DNA from: Isochrysis galbana
Taxonomy: Eukaryota > Haptophyta > Isochrysidales > Isochrysidaceae
Direction: 5' to 3'
Length of the DNA: 64,000 nucleotides
Assembly: GCA_018136815.1 (NCBI GenBank)
Contig: CM030936.1
Span: forward strand, 2,693,079 to 2,757,078
Shown here: one piece after another, positions 20,293 to 31,199 of the stretch
Numbering within the stretch: position 1 is the first letter of the stretch
How the letters are laid out: each line of letters opens with the position of its first letter
Program-made: the position numbers and the translations under genes
Notes under the pieces: generated by a model
Seen by the model: only the letters and a program-made list of their open reading frames with translations
Told to the model about the DNA's origin: nothing
Databases searched by the model: none

Positions 20293-20459
20293 TGTCACCC
20301 TTCCGCCTAGCAGCCGCCTGCCTGTCTGGTGCCGGTCCTCCTCCGCTAGGGATCGAATACCGGGAGGGGGAGCGGTGCGCGTTTTGTTTTCTTGCTTTCT
20401 GCAAGGACTTCCGACAGTAACTGTGAAGAGAGTGTGCAGAGAGGGGAAGGATGGGTCGA

Positions 20460-20905
20460 CCAAACCGGTTGCGTGAAGGGAAGGGAAGGGGGGGGGGGGG
20501 CGCGGGGGAGCGGGGAGGGGATTGGCAGAGAGGGCCCCGTCGGCGAACTCGCGCCCGGGCGGGCCCCAGCAGCCAGCCCCCCAAGTCCAGAGCTCCCGGA
20601 GGCAGGACCCCCCCCCCCCCTCCCCCCCCAAACCCACGCGCCGCCGGCCCGCAGCTCCTTTGGCGCTCTCTCGCTCCCCCCCCCCCCCCCCCCCCCCCCC
20701 CCCCACGACGCCAACTGCCCTCCCGCTCTCACTCTCTCTCTCTCTCTCCCGCCTTCCGCCCCCCCCCCCCCCCCCCCCCACGCGTCTCTTGGACCACTCG
20801 AGGGCAGAGGAGAGAGAGAGGGTGGGAGAGGGGCGCTCTCCTCCCCACAGCAGCAGCAGACGGATCCCGCATGCCCCGTGGTGAGAAGTCCGCAGAGATT
20901 CTCAT
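20460..20905. repeat. Homopolymer and CT-rich promoter interval
   Basis: Lies between the divergent SelK (start 20292) and GNAT (start 21089) genes. Contains G12 at about 20490, C10 and C8 near 20610-20628, an unbroken C run of more than 20 at about 20679-20703, a CT microsatellite at 20728-20746 and another C run of about 20 at 20760-20779. The long proline- or glycine-rich ORFs here are by-products of this composition. Confidence 0.7.
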
Positions 20906-21088
20906 CAACACCCTGCGTGCATGACTACGCCCTTTCTCTCCTCCTCCGTCTGTATTCTCTTTTGTCTTTGTTTGGATCTCTCTCTCTTCCTCTTCTTCTG
21001 CGATCTCTCGTCTCCTTGCCTCCCTCTCTCTCCTAGCTCGACCCTCCCAGTCCTCGTTTTGTGTTGGGGGCCCTCTGCCTCCAGTGAG

Positions 21089-21862
21089 ATGGAGGCGCCT
21101 ACTCCTCGCCGTCAGCTCAGTGGTAGGATGAAAGACTATCTCTATCCCGTAGAATCTCCCGCCCAGTCGCAAGAGCTCGCACAAGTCTCCGTGCTGCAAT
21201 GCGAGACGACCGAAGGCCTTGCCGAGATCCGTGGCCGCCTTCGCAAGATGGACCACTCACCCAGGTTCCTCAGCTCCATATTCGAGCAACGCGACAAGCA
21301 GCTGTATCCTCGCGATCTCCTTGCCGCGTACGTGCCGTCGAAGCGTAGCAAAGGCTCCATGAGACCGGTTGGCATCATCCGGCGCTCGCTCAAGTTCGAG
21401 AAGAAGCACAACTGCACCAGTCTCTACATTGATTTTGTGTGGGTCTTCCCCGAGTGCCGCGGCCAGCAGCTCGGCCGAATGCTACTGCATGCTGGACTTG
21501 TCTTTGGAAAGCCAAAGGATGTGCGGCTCGTCGTCGCTGGCTCTGTAGAGAACCTCGTCGCCATTCGTTTGTATGAGTCCATCGGCTTCAACTGGACAGA
21601 TGCGACGTGCTCAGAGATGCTCCTGACCGCGGAACAGGCGCAGACTTGTGTGGACGCTTATGCACCGCCGGCATACCGTGTGTCGCACCAGTCGTCTTCA
21701 GCATCATCGGCAGCCTCTGATGCTATGACTGATAGGATTGAATCCGAGAACATCGCAAGTCTGGCCAATGACGTTGGGAACCTTCAGGCCGAGACTGACA
21801 CGATTGATGCCGGGTCTGCAAATGCTGGAGCAGTGATGGTGTCGCAGTCTTCGTCCAGGTAG
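21089..21862 (+). CDS. GNAT-family N-acetyltransferase
   Basis: 257 residues from the ATG at 21089; the frame is open upstream but hydrophobic and CT-derived, so I reject the longer start. GNAT enzymes transfer acetyl from acetyl-CoA to an amine. The fold is visible at 93-170: strand VGIIRRS, strand SLYIDFVWVFPE, the pyrophosphate-binding loop C-RGQQLGRML (123-132; the family R/Q-x-x-G-x-G/A site), strand VRLVVAGSVENL, and the motif-B helix NLVAIRLYESIGF (155-167). A Ser-rich, acidic, probably disordered tail follows from about 195. No targeting signal is clear. The substrate is unknown. Single exon. Confidence 0.8.
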   Translation: MEAPTPRRQLSGRMKDYLYPVESPAQSQELAQVSVLQCETTEGLAEIRGRLRKMDHSPRFLSSIFEQRDKQLYPRDLLAAYVPSKRSKGSMRPVGIIRRSLKFEKKHNCTSLYIDFVWVFPECRGQQLGRMLLHAGLVFGKPKDVRLVVAGSVENLVAIRLYESIGFNWTDATCSEMLLTAEQAQTCVDAYAPPAYRVSHQSSSASSAASDAMTDRIESENIASLANDVGNLQAETDTIDAGSANAGAVMVSQSSSR

Positions 21863-22575
21863 CGCTAGAAGGACTTGCCTGGCTGCATACTGCGGCTTTG
21901 TCATGGCCGACCGTACTAGAATTGTATTGCCTAGACTTGTGTAAGTTTGGAGTCGGTACGCTCAAAACCGTGTCTTTAGTTTTAGCGTTACAAGTGCAAC
22001 GTAGTAGTCGTCAAGATATTCATAAAGAAAAGAGTTTCTCGAGCGTTCTGGGGACTGACGCTCTCCCTCTTTGACCATTCTGGGGCAATGTTCAATGTAT
22101 CTCTGGTACGTGGGTGCGCGCCATTTACCATTTACCATTACCATTATATAATAAATGCCATTTAAAATATACTACATACTTATACTACATACTACTTAGA
22201 GCGGTTCTAAGATCAGGTACAGCACCCCTCACTGTGCACTGTGCCGGGGAAATGGGGGGGGGTCCAAGGGGCCGTGGGCCCCCCGGCGATTCTAACGAGT
22301 TCTATAGTGATTTTGCGAGTTTTCTATTAGTAGTTAGTAGAAACGCGTGTAGTTGTATAGTTGTAGTTACGTAGTTGTAGTTGTAGTCGTATAATTATAG
22401 TGATAGTGCTTGTAGCTTGTAGTCAATACTCAACTAATTATGGTTAGAGATATTCAAGGCGAGGATTGACAGAAATGTACACACATACACATACATATAT
22501 ATCATTATCTCTCATTCATTATCATTATGAATTATGGATTATGGAGCAACATTGCTATAATTGATAATGCTAATG
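21863..22575. other. AT-rich intergenic region, no gene
   Basis: After about 22130 the sequence is AT-rich with taattaccatta-like and gtagttgtagt repeats (22340-22400). No ORF of note. Confidence 0.5.
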
Positions 22576-22579
22576 CTAA

Positions 22580-22985
22580 AGCTAAAGGTCCACCGCATAA
22601 TTCTGCGGTCTGAGGTGGCACTCGTCGAAGCGCGCGCCGACGCGCTCCCCTCTCCCTCTCCCAGCCCCCAGCCCCCCGCCGTCACGACGCCAAAACGGGG
22701 CCGACCCAAGCCGCAGGCCGCCGGGGCCAAAGCGCTCACAGGCCGCTGCCCCTGCCGACCACGACGTCGACATGGCCCCGCCGCCCTGGACTCCCATGCA
22801 GCCACACAGAGAACAAGACTTCCTGTTCCCTGCAGACCAACAGGGGGACAAATATCGAGGGGAGGGGGGAGTGCCCCCTCCCCCGATATCACTCGGACTC
22901 CTGGCTCGTCAGACATGGCGGAATTCCGGGACTGAAACGTTGTGTCCGACCTAGTGGGGTTGGAACATTTTATAATTATTTGTGT
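22580..22985 (+). mobile_element. Hairpin-capped retroposon (copy S7), variant cap
   Basis: About 400 bp. It starts with a different hairpin, ACCGCA-TAATTC-TGCGGT, inside an outer ccac/gtgg pair, then AGCGCG-CGCCGA-CGCGCT as second hairpin, followed by ctcccctctccc as in the ORF-bearing copies. It ends with the type-b tail gacaaatatcgaggggagg, catggcggaattccgggactga, gtggggttgg and a T/A-rich end, shared with 57470-57630 and 59630-59789. No clear target duplication was found. Confidence 0.7.
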
Positions 22986-23665
22986 TTATACTTTATACCA
23001 ATACCGGGGAGTGGAGGTCGAAAAAGGAAGTGAACCTCAAGCTCAAGCTGCACTTTCTTGTTGTGAGCCTGCAAGTTGCATCTTCTCCGACGTGGCCTAC
23101 CTCGTCTACTGCCGCCGTCGCTTTTTGCCTATCTATGTGTCTATTGGCCACGGCATGTGTGAAATGTGGGCTACATTATCACCTTTTCCTTGGCTCAAGA
23201 TGGAAGATGGGGTTTCTACTGATACTTGTCAGCTTTTCGCACGCTGCACACGCTTTGGAGAGCGACTGGAGAGGCCTGTGTTCCCTTTCTTGCCTAGGCC
23301 ACGATGACTTGCCATCCCCAGTGAATAGCTGCGACCGTTCGTGTCATCTTCCACAAACACCATGTGTGAGCCGGCAACTTGGAAGCGTGCCGTAACCATT
23401 CAATGAGCCTCTATGCTATGCCCAAGGAGGACCCTAGCAAAGCGGGACCGAGCTGAGCTGTTCTGAGCCAAACGTGGTGAACGTCTCGCTTGAGAGGCCT
23501 CGTGTTGCTCGATGGCATAAAATGCTAGGTCGCCAATTGTTATGGAACATGTCGCAGTCTTGTTCGATCGACGCGCCCAAGCAGGCGCCGCAGACTCTGA
23601 AACAGCTAGAGATGAGCGGATGACTCTCATCGGGAATCACAACAGCATGGCCTCAAGACTTTGCC
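22986..23665. other. No supported gene
   Basis: Moderate-length ORFs on both strands (for example the plus frame 22982-23395, with a hydrophobic middle) but no recognisable domain or consistent splice pattern. Includes the 3' flank of trpD. Confidence 0.4.
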
Positions 23666-24824
23666 TCATGTCGAGGCATTTGCACATTGGATCCATTTTT
23701 CCAGTGTTGCTAAAGCGGTTCCAGCCTGTATTGCCTTCCTCGCAATATGGCAGCCCTGTTCAATGTTGTCTGCGCAACCAGCCACAAACAATCCAGCGCC
23801 GGCATTCAATGCTACTGTATCGGCGATCGGGCCAGCAAGCTCGCCTGCGAGAACCTTCCGAAGCGACTGCGCATTCTCAACACGATCTCCACCCTTCAGG
23901 TCTGCAATTGTGCATGGCTTGAAGCCAAGCCGTGCGGGATCTAGAACTGAGTGTTCCACTCCAGACGGACGGACAGTAGCAATGGTGGCCATTCCAATAG
24001 GGGCCAATTCATCGAGGCCTTGACAGTGAATGACCTGCGGAGGAGGAGGCGCGCACACATAACTGGCGGCATTCAGTGCGTCAAAGGAGGACAATGATAG
24101 TCAGGAGCTAGCGGAGTGAGCTCACGCAGCTAAGACGACATGGGAAGGGCAACTGGCAGTGATTGCACACCATGATGAGCTCACTGCCCAGTTGATGGAG
24201 CGCGTCCGCCATGAGAGGCACGAGCTCTGGTGCATACACTCCAATGACTCCACGTTTGCACTGAGCGGGGTTGATCAGCGGCCCCAAAATGTTGAAGACA
24301 GTACGCACACCCAATGCTTTCCGTACTGGTACAATATTTTTCATCGCCGGATGAAATCCGGGCGCGAACATGAATGCGATGCCAGCCTCTTTCAGGCATT
24401 TCTCAATCGCCTCCGGTTCAAGAGCAAGTGGGATACCCAATTCTTCGAGGACATCAGCTGATCCGCACATTGAGGAGACCGATCGATTCCCATGCTTGGC
24501 AACGACGGCGCCACAGGAGGCTGCCACAACCGACGCAGCAGTGGATATATTGACTGTGTGATGCCCATCTCCACCGGTGCCCACGATGTCGATGCACGGG
24601 ACTCCAGGGTTGACCGTGAGCATGTGCCTCCTCATGGCGCGCACCATTCCTGCGATCTCTGCAGGGGTCTCGCCCTTGGCTTTCAGCAAGACAAGTAGGG
24701 CAGCGGCTTGGCACGGGTCAGCGCCACTGATGATCGCCTCGCAGGCCGCGTCTGCGCGCTCGGCCGACAGGTCTTGCCTCTGGATCAGAGTTTGGATCGC
24801 ATCCTTCAGCTGAGGTGTCGCCAT
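23666..24824 (-). CDS. trpD: Anthranilate phosphoribosyltransferase
   Basis: Two exons, 24824-24171 and 24034-23666, joined in phase 0 (SELIM|VIHCQGLDEL), 340 residues, the usual bacterial TrpD length. It makes N-(5'-phosphoribosyl)anthranilate from anthranilate and PRPP, the second step of the tryptophan branch. The PRPP site VGTGGDG (81-87) with TVNIST (90-95), KHGNR (110-114), and the later GLDEL and GGD...ENA/R...GE.GP..D.V.LNA blocks are all present. It starts directly at the bacterial-like N-terminus (MATPQLKDAI), so no plastid transit peptide is visible; an upstream targeting exon could be missing. The enzyme is plastidic in plants and most algae. Confidence 0.9.
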
Positions 24825-25580
24825 CTCGCTCCCTTCCTCCGCGAGGGGAAAAACAAAAGGCGCTACACAGCATTATTCACACTTTACTACTTTACGTGAA
24901 CCGGTACTCCGTACCTAGTACCTAGACAATTCCTAGCACAATTGTTCTCCCCCTCAGTATTTTGGCCCCTTGAGGCTTTAGGGCCCTGCGTCCGGAAATG
25001 TGCTCAGCCCACATGTACTAGCTAGGCCTGCAACCAAAGGGTTGGGCGGCATTGAAGAGGGTTGTGGCGCTAACTCACCACGTGCACGTGCCGGAGCCTA
25101 TACCTATACGGACTATCAATATTAATATCGGGCACACTTCAAGCCCTGTCATTTTGTTCTTCAAGGTCCACAAGTCCCAAGTCCCATATTTCAAGTACAA
25201 CCCATACAAAAAAAGCTATGGCTGGGCCATGGGTAAGCATCCTTGGCGGCTACCGCCCATGGCCCATGGGTATAGGCGTAGGCGTGGTGTGTGATACGTG
25301 AACGTGATTATACGCAACCCTGGGTAAGCGCTTGCGCACATCAGACATCAATGCGCACCAGCCACAGCAGGTACCGACGAGTGGGTACGTGGTAGGAGAG
25401 CGTCGACATATGAGGAGCACAGAGCAAGTGGTCTGATTAATAAGTATGCCTGTATAGTGTATAGAAGAGAAGTACCAAGAGACAAACACACACAAGAACA
25501 CAAGAACACTCTACCAAAGAATAAATATAAAACATTCTTGAAGGTGTCCGCTATGCTACTAGTGACTCACATTCTCACGC
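24825..25580. other. No supported gene
   Basis: Upstream region of trpD and intergenic DNA. AT-richer, with ccatgggtaag-type direct repeats near 25225-25275. Nothing recognisable. Confidence 0.4.
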
Positions 25581-25760
25581 GATCGTGCCGCCATCGCCTA
25601 AACCCCTACCTCCACTCTCCCTTCCGCTCCCCCCCTCGTTCCTCGTTCCATTTTCTTCGGGTTTGGGGGGTCGGCCCACGTACATTGCACACTGCTTCAC
25701 TGCTTTGGGCCTCGCGTTGGGGGAAGGGGGAGGGTTGGGGCAGGCCGCAGGCCTCATGGC

Positions 25761-26027
25761 TCATGGCTCATGGGCTTGTCCTTGGTGGCCTCGGGTTGAG
25801 TCCGTCCCTGTGTGGGGGCCCGGCCTTCCGGCTTTCCCCAATGGATGGCGCGTCCGTGACGAATTGGGCTGGCCCATAGGGCCTGAGGGCAATGAGGAAG
25901 GGGCAAAGCCGGCGGCAGGCGCGGCGAGGGAGGCCACTTCAGAGGTGCTGACGGGCTGAAGCCCGTCAGCAGAAGAAGGCGGGCAGGCGGGCTTGAGCGA
26001 GGGCGAGGACGGCGGCGAGAGCGACAT
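25761..26027 (-). pseudogene. Gypsy gag-like N-terminal fragment
   Basis: Minus-strand frame starting MSLSPPSSPSLKPACPPSSA, related in sequence and composition to the gag-like start at 6970 (MSAPSSRSPSPKPVLPPFSA). Upstream of it (26100-26160) are gagagcgagagcgacga repeats that mirror the tcgctctcgttctcgtt block before the 6970 copy, so the homology includes the leader. Nothing of pol is present. A relic of the same retrotransposon family. Confidence 0.55.
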
Positions 26028-26518
26028 GGAACGAGCGGCGAAAGGCGAGGGTGAGTGAGAGGAGGGCTGTGATGGCAGGGGCTGGCGAGGAGAGGAGGGA
26101 TTGTAGGGTCTGAGTGTTACGAGAGCGAGAGCGACGAGAGCGAGAGCGACGAATGACGACTGACGACAGGACTACGGACAGAGACACCCAGGAAAACACC
26201 CCGACTCTCGCCCCACGACTTTCTCACATAACTCGACTGAAATCAAACCCAAACACTCCGGCCAGACGACGACGGACGACGATCAGAAGGCGATCTGTCG
26301 GCGATCCCGTCTGGAAGGGGAATCGCACCATAACGGAAACGAGAGGCAATCCTGCCGCACAAGATTCCAAAAGACTTACCGAATAAGACGAGAGAAGTGC
26401 GGTGTGGCCGATGCACATCGCGCCGTGCCCATGCGCGGCGTGCACATTATGATTGCAAGTCATCACACGTACTGCGTAACGAAACATCTCTTATATTGCA
26501 CTTACGTAATTGTGCGCC

Positions 26519-27007
26519 TTAGGCGGCACGCAGATGGAAAAGGTCGGCGAGGTTTGCCATTGCGTGCTGGCGACCGGGAACAACGCAGGTTGGCACGAGC
26601 GGGGGAAGGCTAGCCGAAAGGTAGAGCCCCGTGGCCTTGGTGTGTCCCGTTCCATGTTGCCATGGATGGACGTATTGGGTGGCTTCTAGACCTCCGAGTA
26701 GCGATTTAGCGTAGTGGTGCATTTTCGGATTCTCCACCGCCAGAAACAGAGCCCTGGCGTTCAAGCGACGGCGAAATTGCGCAACGGCCGAAATCGTATC
26801 AGACATACGCTGCGGGTTGGAATGGATCCACCTCAAGCCAGCGTTCGAGAGATAGGTGCACGGAGGGTGCGCGATAATCAAGTCCCAACCAAGGTCTTGG
26901 ACGAGATCGGCATCCCCGTCGAAGTGGGGAACGTAATCGACTTCGGACGGAAACAGGTCGCACGTCGCTAGGGCCCAAATTTCTGACGAGCTCGAGCAGC
27001 CACCCAA
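26519..27007 (-). CDS. Phage/giant-virus-type DNA methyltransferase-like, 5' truncated
   Basis: Open frame of 162 residues that resembles small phage and giant-virus proteins annotated as DNA (cytosine) methyltransferase. Present: CDLFPSE, then GWDLIIAHPPCTYLSNAG with the PPC catalytic-type motif, FLAVENPKMHHYAK, and HPWQHGTGHTKATGLYL followed by LPPLVPTCVVPGR. The N-terminal SAM-binding strand that should precede CDLFPSE (a CEFSG-like motif) is absent; the frame instead runs into a hAT terminus (26970-27046), and the frame has no ATG before the conserved core. So it is a captured or truncated copy, probably not translated as it stands. A second fragment lies at 61258-61524. Confidence 0.7.
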   Translation of the reverse strand: MGGCSSSSEIWALATCDLFPSEVDYVPHFDGDADLVQDLGWDLIIAHPPCTYLSNAGLRWIHSNPQRMSDTISAVAQFRRRLNARALFLAVENPKMHHYAKSLLGGLEATQYVHPWQHGTGHTKATGLYLSASLPPLVPTCVVPGRQHAMANLADLFHLRAA

Positions 27008-27046
27008 ACTTGCAGAAAAATTTGTAAAAGTATTTACCTGGCCCTA
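26970..27046 (-). mobile_element. Orphan hAT terminus
   Basis: On the minus strand: tagggccaggtaaatacttt, then acaaatttttctgcaagttt, gggtggctgctcgag and aaatttgggccct. This follows base for base, with few changes, the left end of the intact hAT at 51656-51735. No matching opposite end was found between 25.4 and 26.9 kb, so the element's other boundary is unknown. Confidence 0.75.
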
Positions 27047-27053
27047 TTGTTAG

Positions 27054-28063
27054 TCGGCGCGTAGTCTCTGAGATGGTGAATCGTTTCGAACACGTCGTTC
27101 AAAGCTCACTAATGCCTGATGAGCCTAAACGTAAACGTCGCACCCCTTGCCCCTTGCTCCGTTTAGGAGCGGGGTGTCACGGATGTCCCTCCGTCCTCTC
27201 CTCCTGTATTTACTTTCTAAGTCCTGTGAGGTCTCTCTCTCTCTCTTCACGTGAGGAGAGGCGACGGGCCCTCTCTCTCTCTCTTCTTTTCCTCTTTCCC
27301 CCTTTCCCCTCTCTCACGCGCCCGCTCTGTTTACGTTAGTGTTCTACGTGTTACTGTTACTGTGAGTGTGCGTGAGATAGTGGTGTTTGGTTGGGGTTTA
27401 TAGAGAGAACTTTATCCGGTTCTGCGACGAAGAGAGCGCGAGCGATGGCGTCGCTCCTCTCCCTCTCGGCCGCCCTGGTCACCGTGACGTGCCAAGGCGA
27501 CGATACGTACCACGTGCCGCGTTGGAGGAGGTAGTAGTCCGTAGTCCCCTCCTTTGCTTATCCTTATGTCGGGCGGGGGCGGGGGTTTCTTATGAGTTAT
27601 TTGTTATTTGTGTATTGTCGGAGTGTTCTTTTTCGTCTGTCGCGGGGGTCGGGTCGAATGTGGTGAGTCTCGTGACGTCTGCGTAGTCTACTATTTGTTG
27701 CAAGGAGTCAAGGAAGTTCTCTTTATGTATGTATTCGCCTCTAAGTTTCGCATAGGTGGGGTAACATGTAACATTTAACATATACAAAGCTGATAGCTGG
27801 CCCGTGGAATTCACATAAAAAGAAAAAAATGATTGGAGAATACATAGGACTAAAAAATGCTTGAAGGCGTAGAATACATAGGACATAGGAAAGTAAAGGT
27901 ATTACGCATGTCCGCACTCTAGGTATTCCACGGCCGGTTCAAGCGACACATCTCTCCCTGCACGTATCTGCTCTCTCCCTTCACGCACAGCCATTCGTCA
28001 TTCGTGCTGTTGTGCCCATACGCTGCACACCGCACCGCCTTCACCGCCATCAGCAGAGCGCAA
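27054..28063. other. No supported gene
   Basis: CT-rich block at 27225-27300, then AT-rich DNA. ORFs are short and unrecognised. Confidence 0.4.
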
Positions 28064-29410
28064 CTAACATCCCCGTTCCCAGGACATTGGAGGCAATCTC
28101 CCCATGCTTTTACTCGCACCCAACCCTGGCTTAATTCGGGTCGGACTCGAAGATGTGCTAGAGGCTTCGCTGCTCCATCCCAACTCTTCGTTAGAGGTGC
28201 GGGCCAGATCTCGGGAGAGCCTACGCAAATCCTTCTCTTCGGCCGCGGTGCGAGTGAGGTAATATTCTGCAGGTCCCGGACTTACTGCCGTCAATTTATG
28301 CTTGTGTGGCACCATGGAAACGTAACCTCCGCGCAAGGATTTTTCGGGTAAGCTGTAGGAGGACGGCCCGGGCTCCATAGATACAATGCGATCCCTCCGT
28401 TTTGATGGAGACAATCGGCCGCCGAGCGATTTACCCTTGCCTGGCAGCGATTGTGGTGAATACTCTCCTGGTCCAGGGATGTCAGCTGAGCGGTACAAGG
28501 CAATATCCACTTCAGATCTAAGGTCGTACGTGCAAGTCGGCTGAACGTACAAACGCCCACCGTTGAGACGCCCCACAAAACCTGGGACGTCATATGCGCC
28601 CGGACCAGGGGCATCTGGAGCGCGGACTTGTAGCGGACCACCATGCTCCAGTCTAGCCAAGAAGGAGAAAGAGACGCTGCTTGGAACTCTTGGGACATAT
28701 TCGCCAGGGCCAGGGGTTGTTTCGGGAGGTTTCTTCAGCGTTTTGATTGTGGGGTGCGGACCGAACGAGGGTGAGACCTCTCCAGTGCCGATGGTCGACT
28801 TGATATCATAAGGGCCAGGGACAGAAATGGCCTCCTTAAGGCAATGCCTGTCGTTGAAGAGAATTCGAGATGGCAAGGCTTGCTGTTGTCGCTGCCAAAG
28901 AGCCTCATTACGGAGAGTGTTACAAATCGCATCCTGCTGCCGCTGTCTCTCAATACGCTCAAGAGCCTCTCGACGTCTGGTCGCCTCTTCTCGCGCTATT
29001 TGTTCTACTTTATCGCGAATCTCTTGGGACTTGCGTTCGCGCCGAGCCCGCAACTCCGCCTGCTGGTCTCGAAGACGTGCCTTTGCTTCCGCAACAGATC
29101 GTTCTCGAGCAGCCATTTGCATCTTCAACTGCGCGTGAGCGAAAGGGATGCATGATTATATGTTAAAGCACGATGATCTCACGAGGTCGTCGCGACTTTC
29201 TTGAGCAGGGCATACCTTCTTTATCTTCTCTTCTTCATCTCTGTCCGCCCGCCACTGCTTCGCTTCTCGAGCAAAATCAGGATTGACCGCCTCGAGTTCT
29301 TTCGCTGCAGATGCATCGCTCCGCAGTTGATCGAGCTCGTGCTCTACGAGACAGTATCCCTCTTCAAGCCGACGCAGCACATTGTCCGGAGGTGCAGGCT
29401 CGATCAGCAT
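28064..29410 (-). CDS. Sperm-tail PG-rich (SHIPPO) repeat protein
   Basis: Two exons, 29410-29216 (donor GTATGC) and 29128-28064, phase 0, 419 residues. The ATG at 29410 follows a catag acceptor-like site, so an additional 5' exon is possible. The N-terminal half is a charged coiled coil (EEEKIKK, then ARERSVAEAKARLRDQQAEL to about residue 135). The C-terminal half carries six Pro-Gly repeats: VPGPYDI, TPGPGEYVP, APGPGAYDVP, IPGPGEYSP, EPGPSSYSLP and SPGPAEY. Such repeats occur in ODF3/STPG proteins, which are axonemal or microtubule-associated, several of them microtubule inner proteins of cilia. This suggests a flagellated cell. A Ser-rich tail of about 55 residues ends the protein. Confidence 0.8.
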
Positions 29411-31049
29411 TCCTATGGCCCACCTCGAATCAGCGAAAAAGTTCGTTTCAGGCGTCGGGTGGCGGAAGAGGAGGAGACAGACCGACGTCTTGTCGCAAAG
29501 AAAACACGCCAAAAGTTTTCATGTTTCTTTTGAGCCAGCTAGGAACCAAAATGTGCGTGGCCTGGTCGTGGTGTCTCGCTCACAGAATGTAATACGCCTA
29601 GACCCCTAGAGCTTGCCGGTCGGGGGGGTTGAGCGCTAGTATTACGATCTAGATACTAAAAGTAGGTAGTACAAAAATAGTCGGCGGTCGCTTTTTCGGG
29701 GGCGGATGGAGTTGGAGTTGAGTCGAGGGTGGTCAGAAGGGAAGCAGGGGGGTTGGGGTTGCGCCCTCCTCTGTTCCCACTTTCTCGCCCTCCTCGTCCT
29801 CGCAAGAATATCTATGTATCAAGTAATTTGTCAAATACAAACAACAATATATAAGAAGTAAATAGTGCACAACTAGGACGGTCAAAGGTCAAACAATGAC
29901 TGTGATTTACAACTACTACTATCTCCCGGATTGGGTGCTACGCACATTCGACCGGAGGGGCGTTGGCGCGTTTGCCTGCAACTAAAGTAGAACTAAATAA
30001 AACTATTGACTATGGATTGACATCTATCTAGCCGCACTTACCATACTACGAACCCTTACTCACTATCACTCACGAGCACGAGCAGACTCACACTAGATAG
30101 GAGACAGGCCAAGCACGTGTGTGAGTGAAGCACAACAAACATACCAGCACAATGTCGACCATTTACACGCATCCTGAACGACGCACCCGTACTGAGCCTA
30201 CGCCTCACGTCACGCTGTCACGCTGCCTCGTGGCTCGCGCTTTCGGCGATTCCTACGAGGGGTTTCCGGGGTTGCAGGAACTTCGACAGGGAGTAGACGT
30301 TGCCCCGAGTCCGAGATCATGTTGTGCTTCTTGGTGGCGATGTGGCTGCCGCGGGGATGCCTGCGAAATGCAGAACAATATGGTTAGGTGTTAGCTACGA
30401 GCTACGAGGAGCGCGAGGAACAAGGCTGGGGCAGCAGACAGGGCTGGAGTGGGGCACAGCGATCGCACCTTAGCGTGTCGAGGCGCGATGGCTCTGCGCC
30501 CCCTGAATGCGATACACTGCCGCCTACGCTGCGCAACAAATCGCTGCTGCGCCGCCGGCCCTCCTCCCACGTCGCTTAGGCCTCTGCCTGGGCCAGCTCC
30601 GCCTCGCCACACTGCCACCTGTGGAGCAGCTCCCGCCCGGCCTTGGCCTGGGTGTGCCATCGTCAGGTGTCATGTCCATGGGGCCTAACACAACCTGACG
30701 CAGTGACGTCAGAGCTGACGTCAGGTCTAAATCTAAATAATGTTATAATGCATGATATCGTTATGAATAGGTATTGTTGTCCCGTATTCGTATTCCGTAT
30801 TTAATATTTATTATGTTTATAAACATATTAGCTATTAGTGCAAAATTCGCTCCATGTGTGTCTCGCGCACGCTAGGGTGGCACAGTGCCTCGCGGCACAG
30901 ATTAGATTCCTCGTGGCACGCGTTCGGACTGTTCGAGCCGCATGTGCTAGTAAGGATAATGCTCTCGGCACCAATCACTTAAATTTCGACAACTTGCAAC
31001 TGCTTGTACCTGTTATATATTTCTTTCGAATATTTTGAATCGTAAACCG
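29411..31049. other. No supported gene
   Basis: Only short ORFs. AT-rich between about 29820 and 30060 and between 30720 and 31040, GC-rich in between. No recognised family or repeat match to other parts of the window. Confidence 0.4.
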
Positions 31050-31199
31050 GTCAGCCATATGACGAGACGCCTGACGGTCACCCTCAGGTTCAATTGACCT
31101 GACACCTACCTGACGACAGTGACGTCAGGCCGTCAGGCCTGACGACAGTGACGTCAGGCCGTCAGGCCTGACGTCTTGACGTCTGACGTCTGACGTCTG
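31050..31199. repeat. CCTGACG/GACGTCT-type satellite
   Basis: Irregular tandem units: cctgacgacagtgacgtcaggccgt occurs twice in a row, then gacgtctgacgtctgacgtctg. The same motif continues on the far side of the retroposon (32868-32890), which shows the insertion was into the satellite. Confidence 0.75.

Noticed and set aside
20346-20884. Several long proline- or glycine-rich ORFs on both strands
   Set aside because: They are made of poly-C/poly-G and CT tracts between the SelK and GNAT genes; overlapping frames on both strands with the same low complexity indicate composition, not coding.
31080-31199. Direct repeats that might suggest a CRISPR array
   Set aside because: Units are contiguous without unique spacers, irregular in length and in a eukaryotic setting; it is a satellite.
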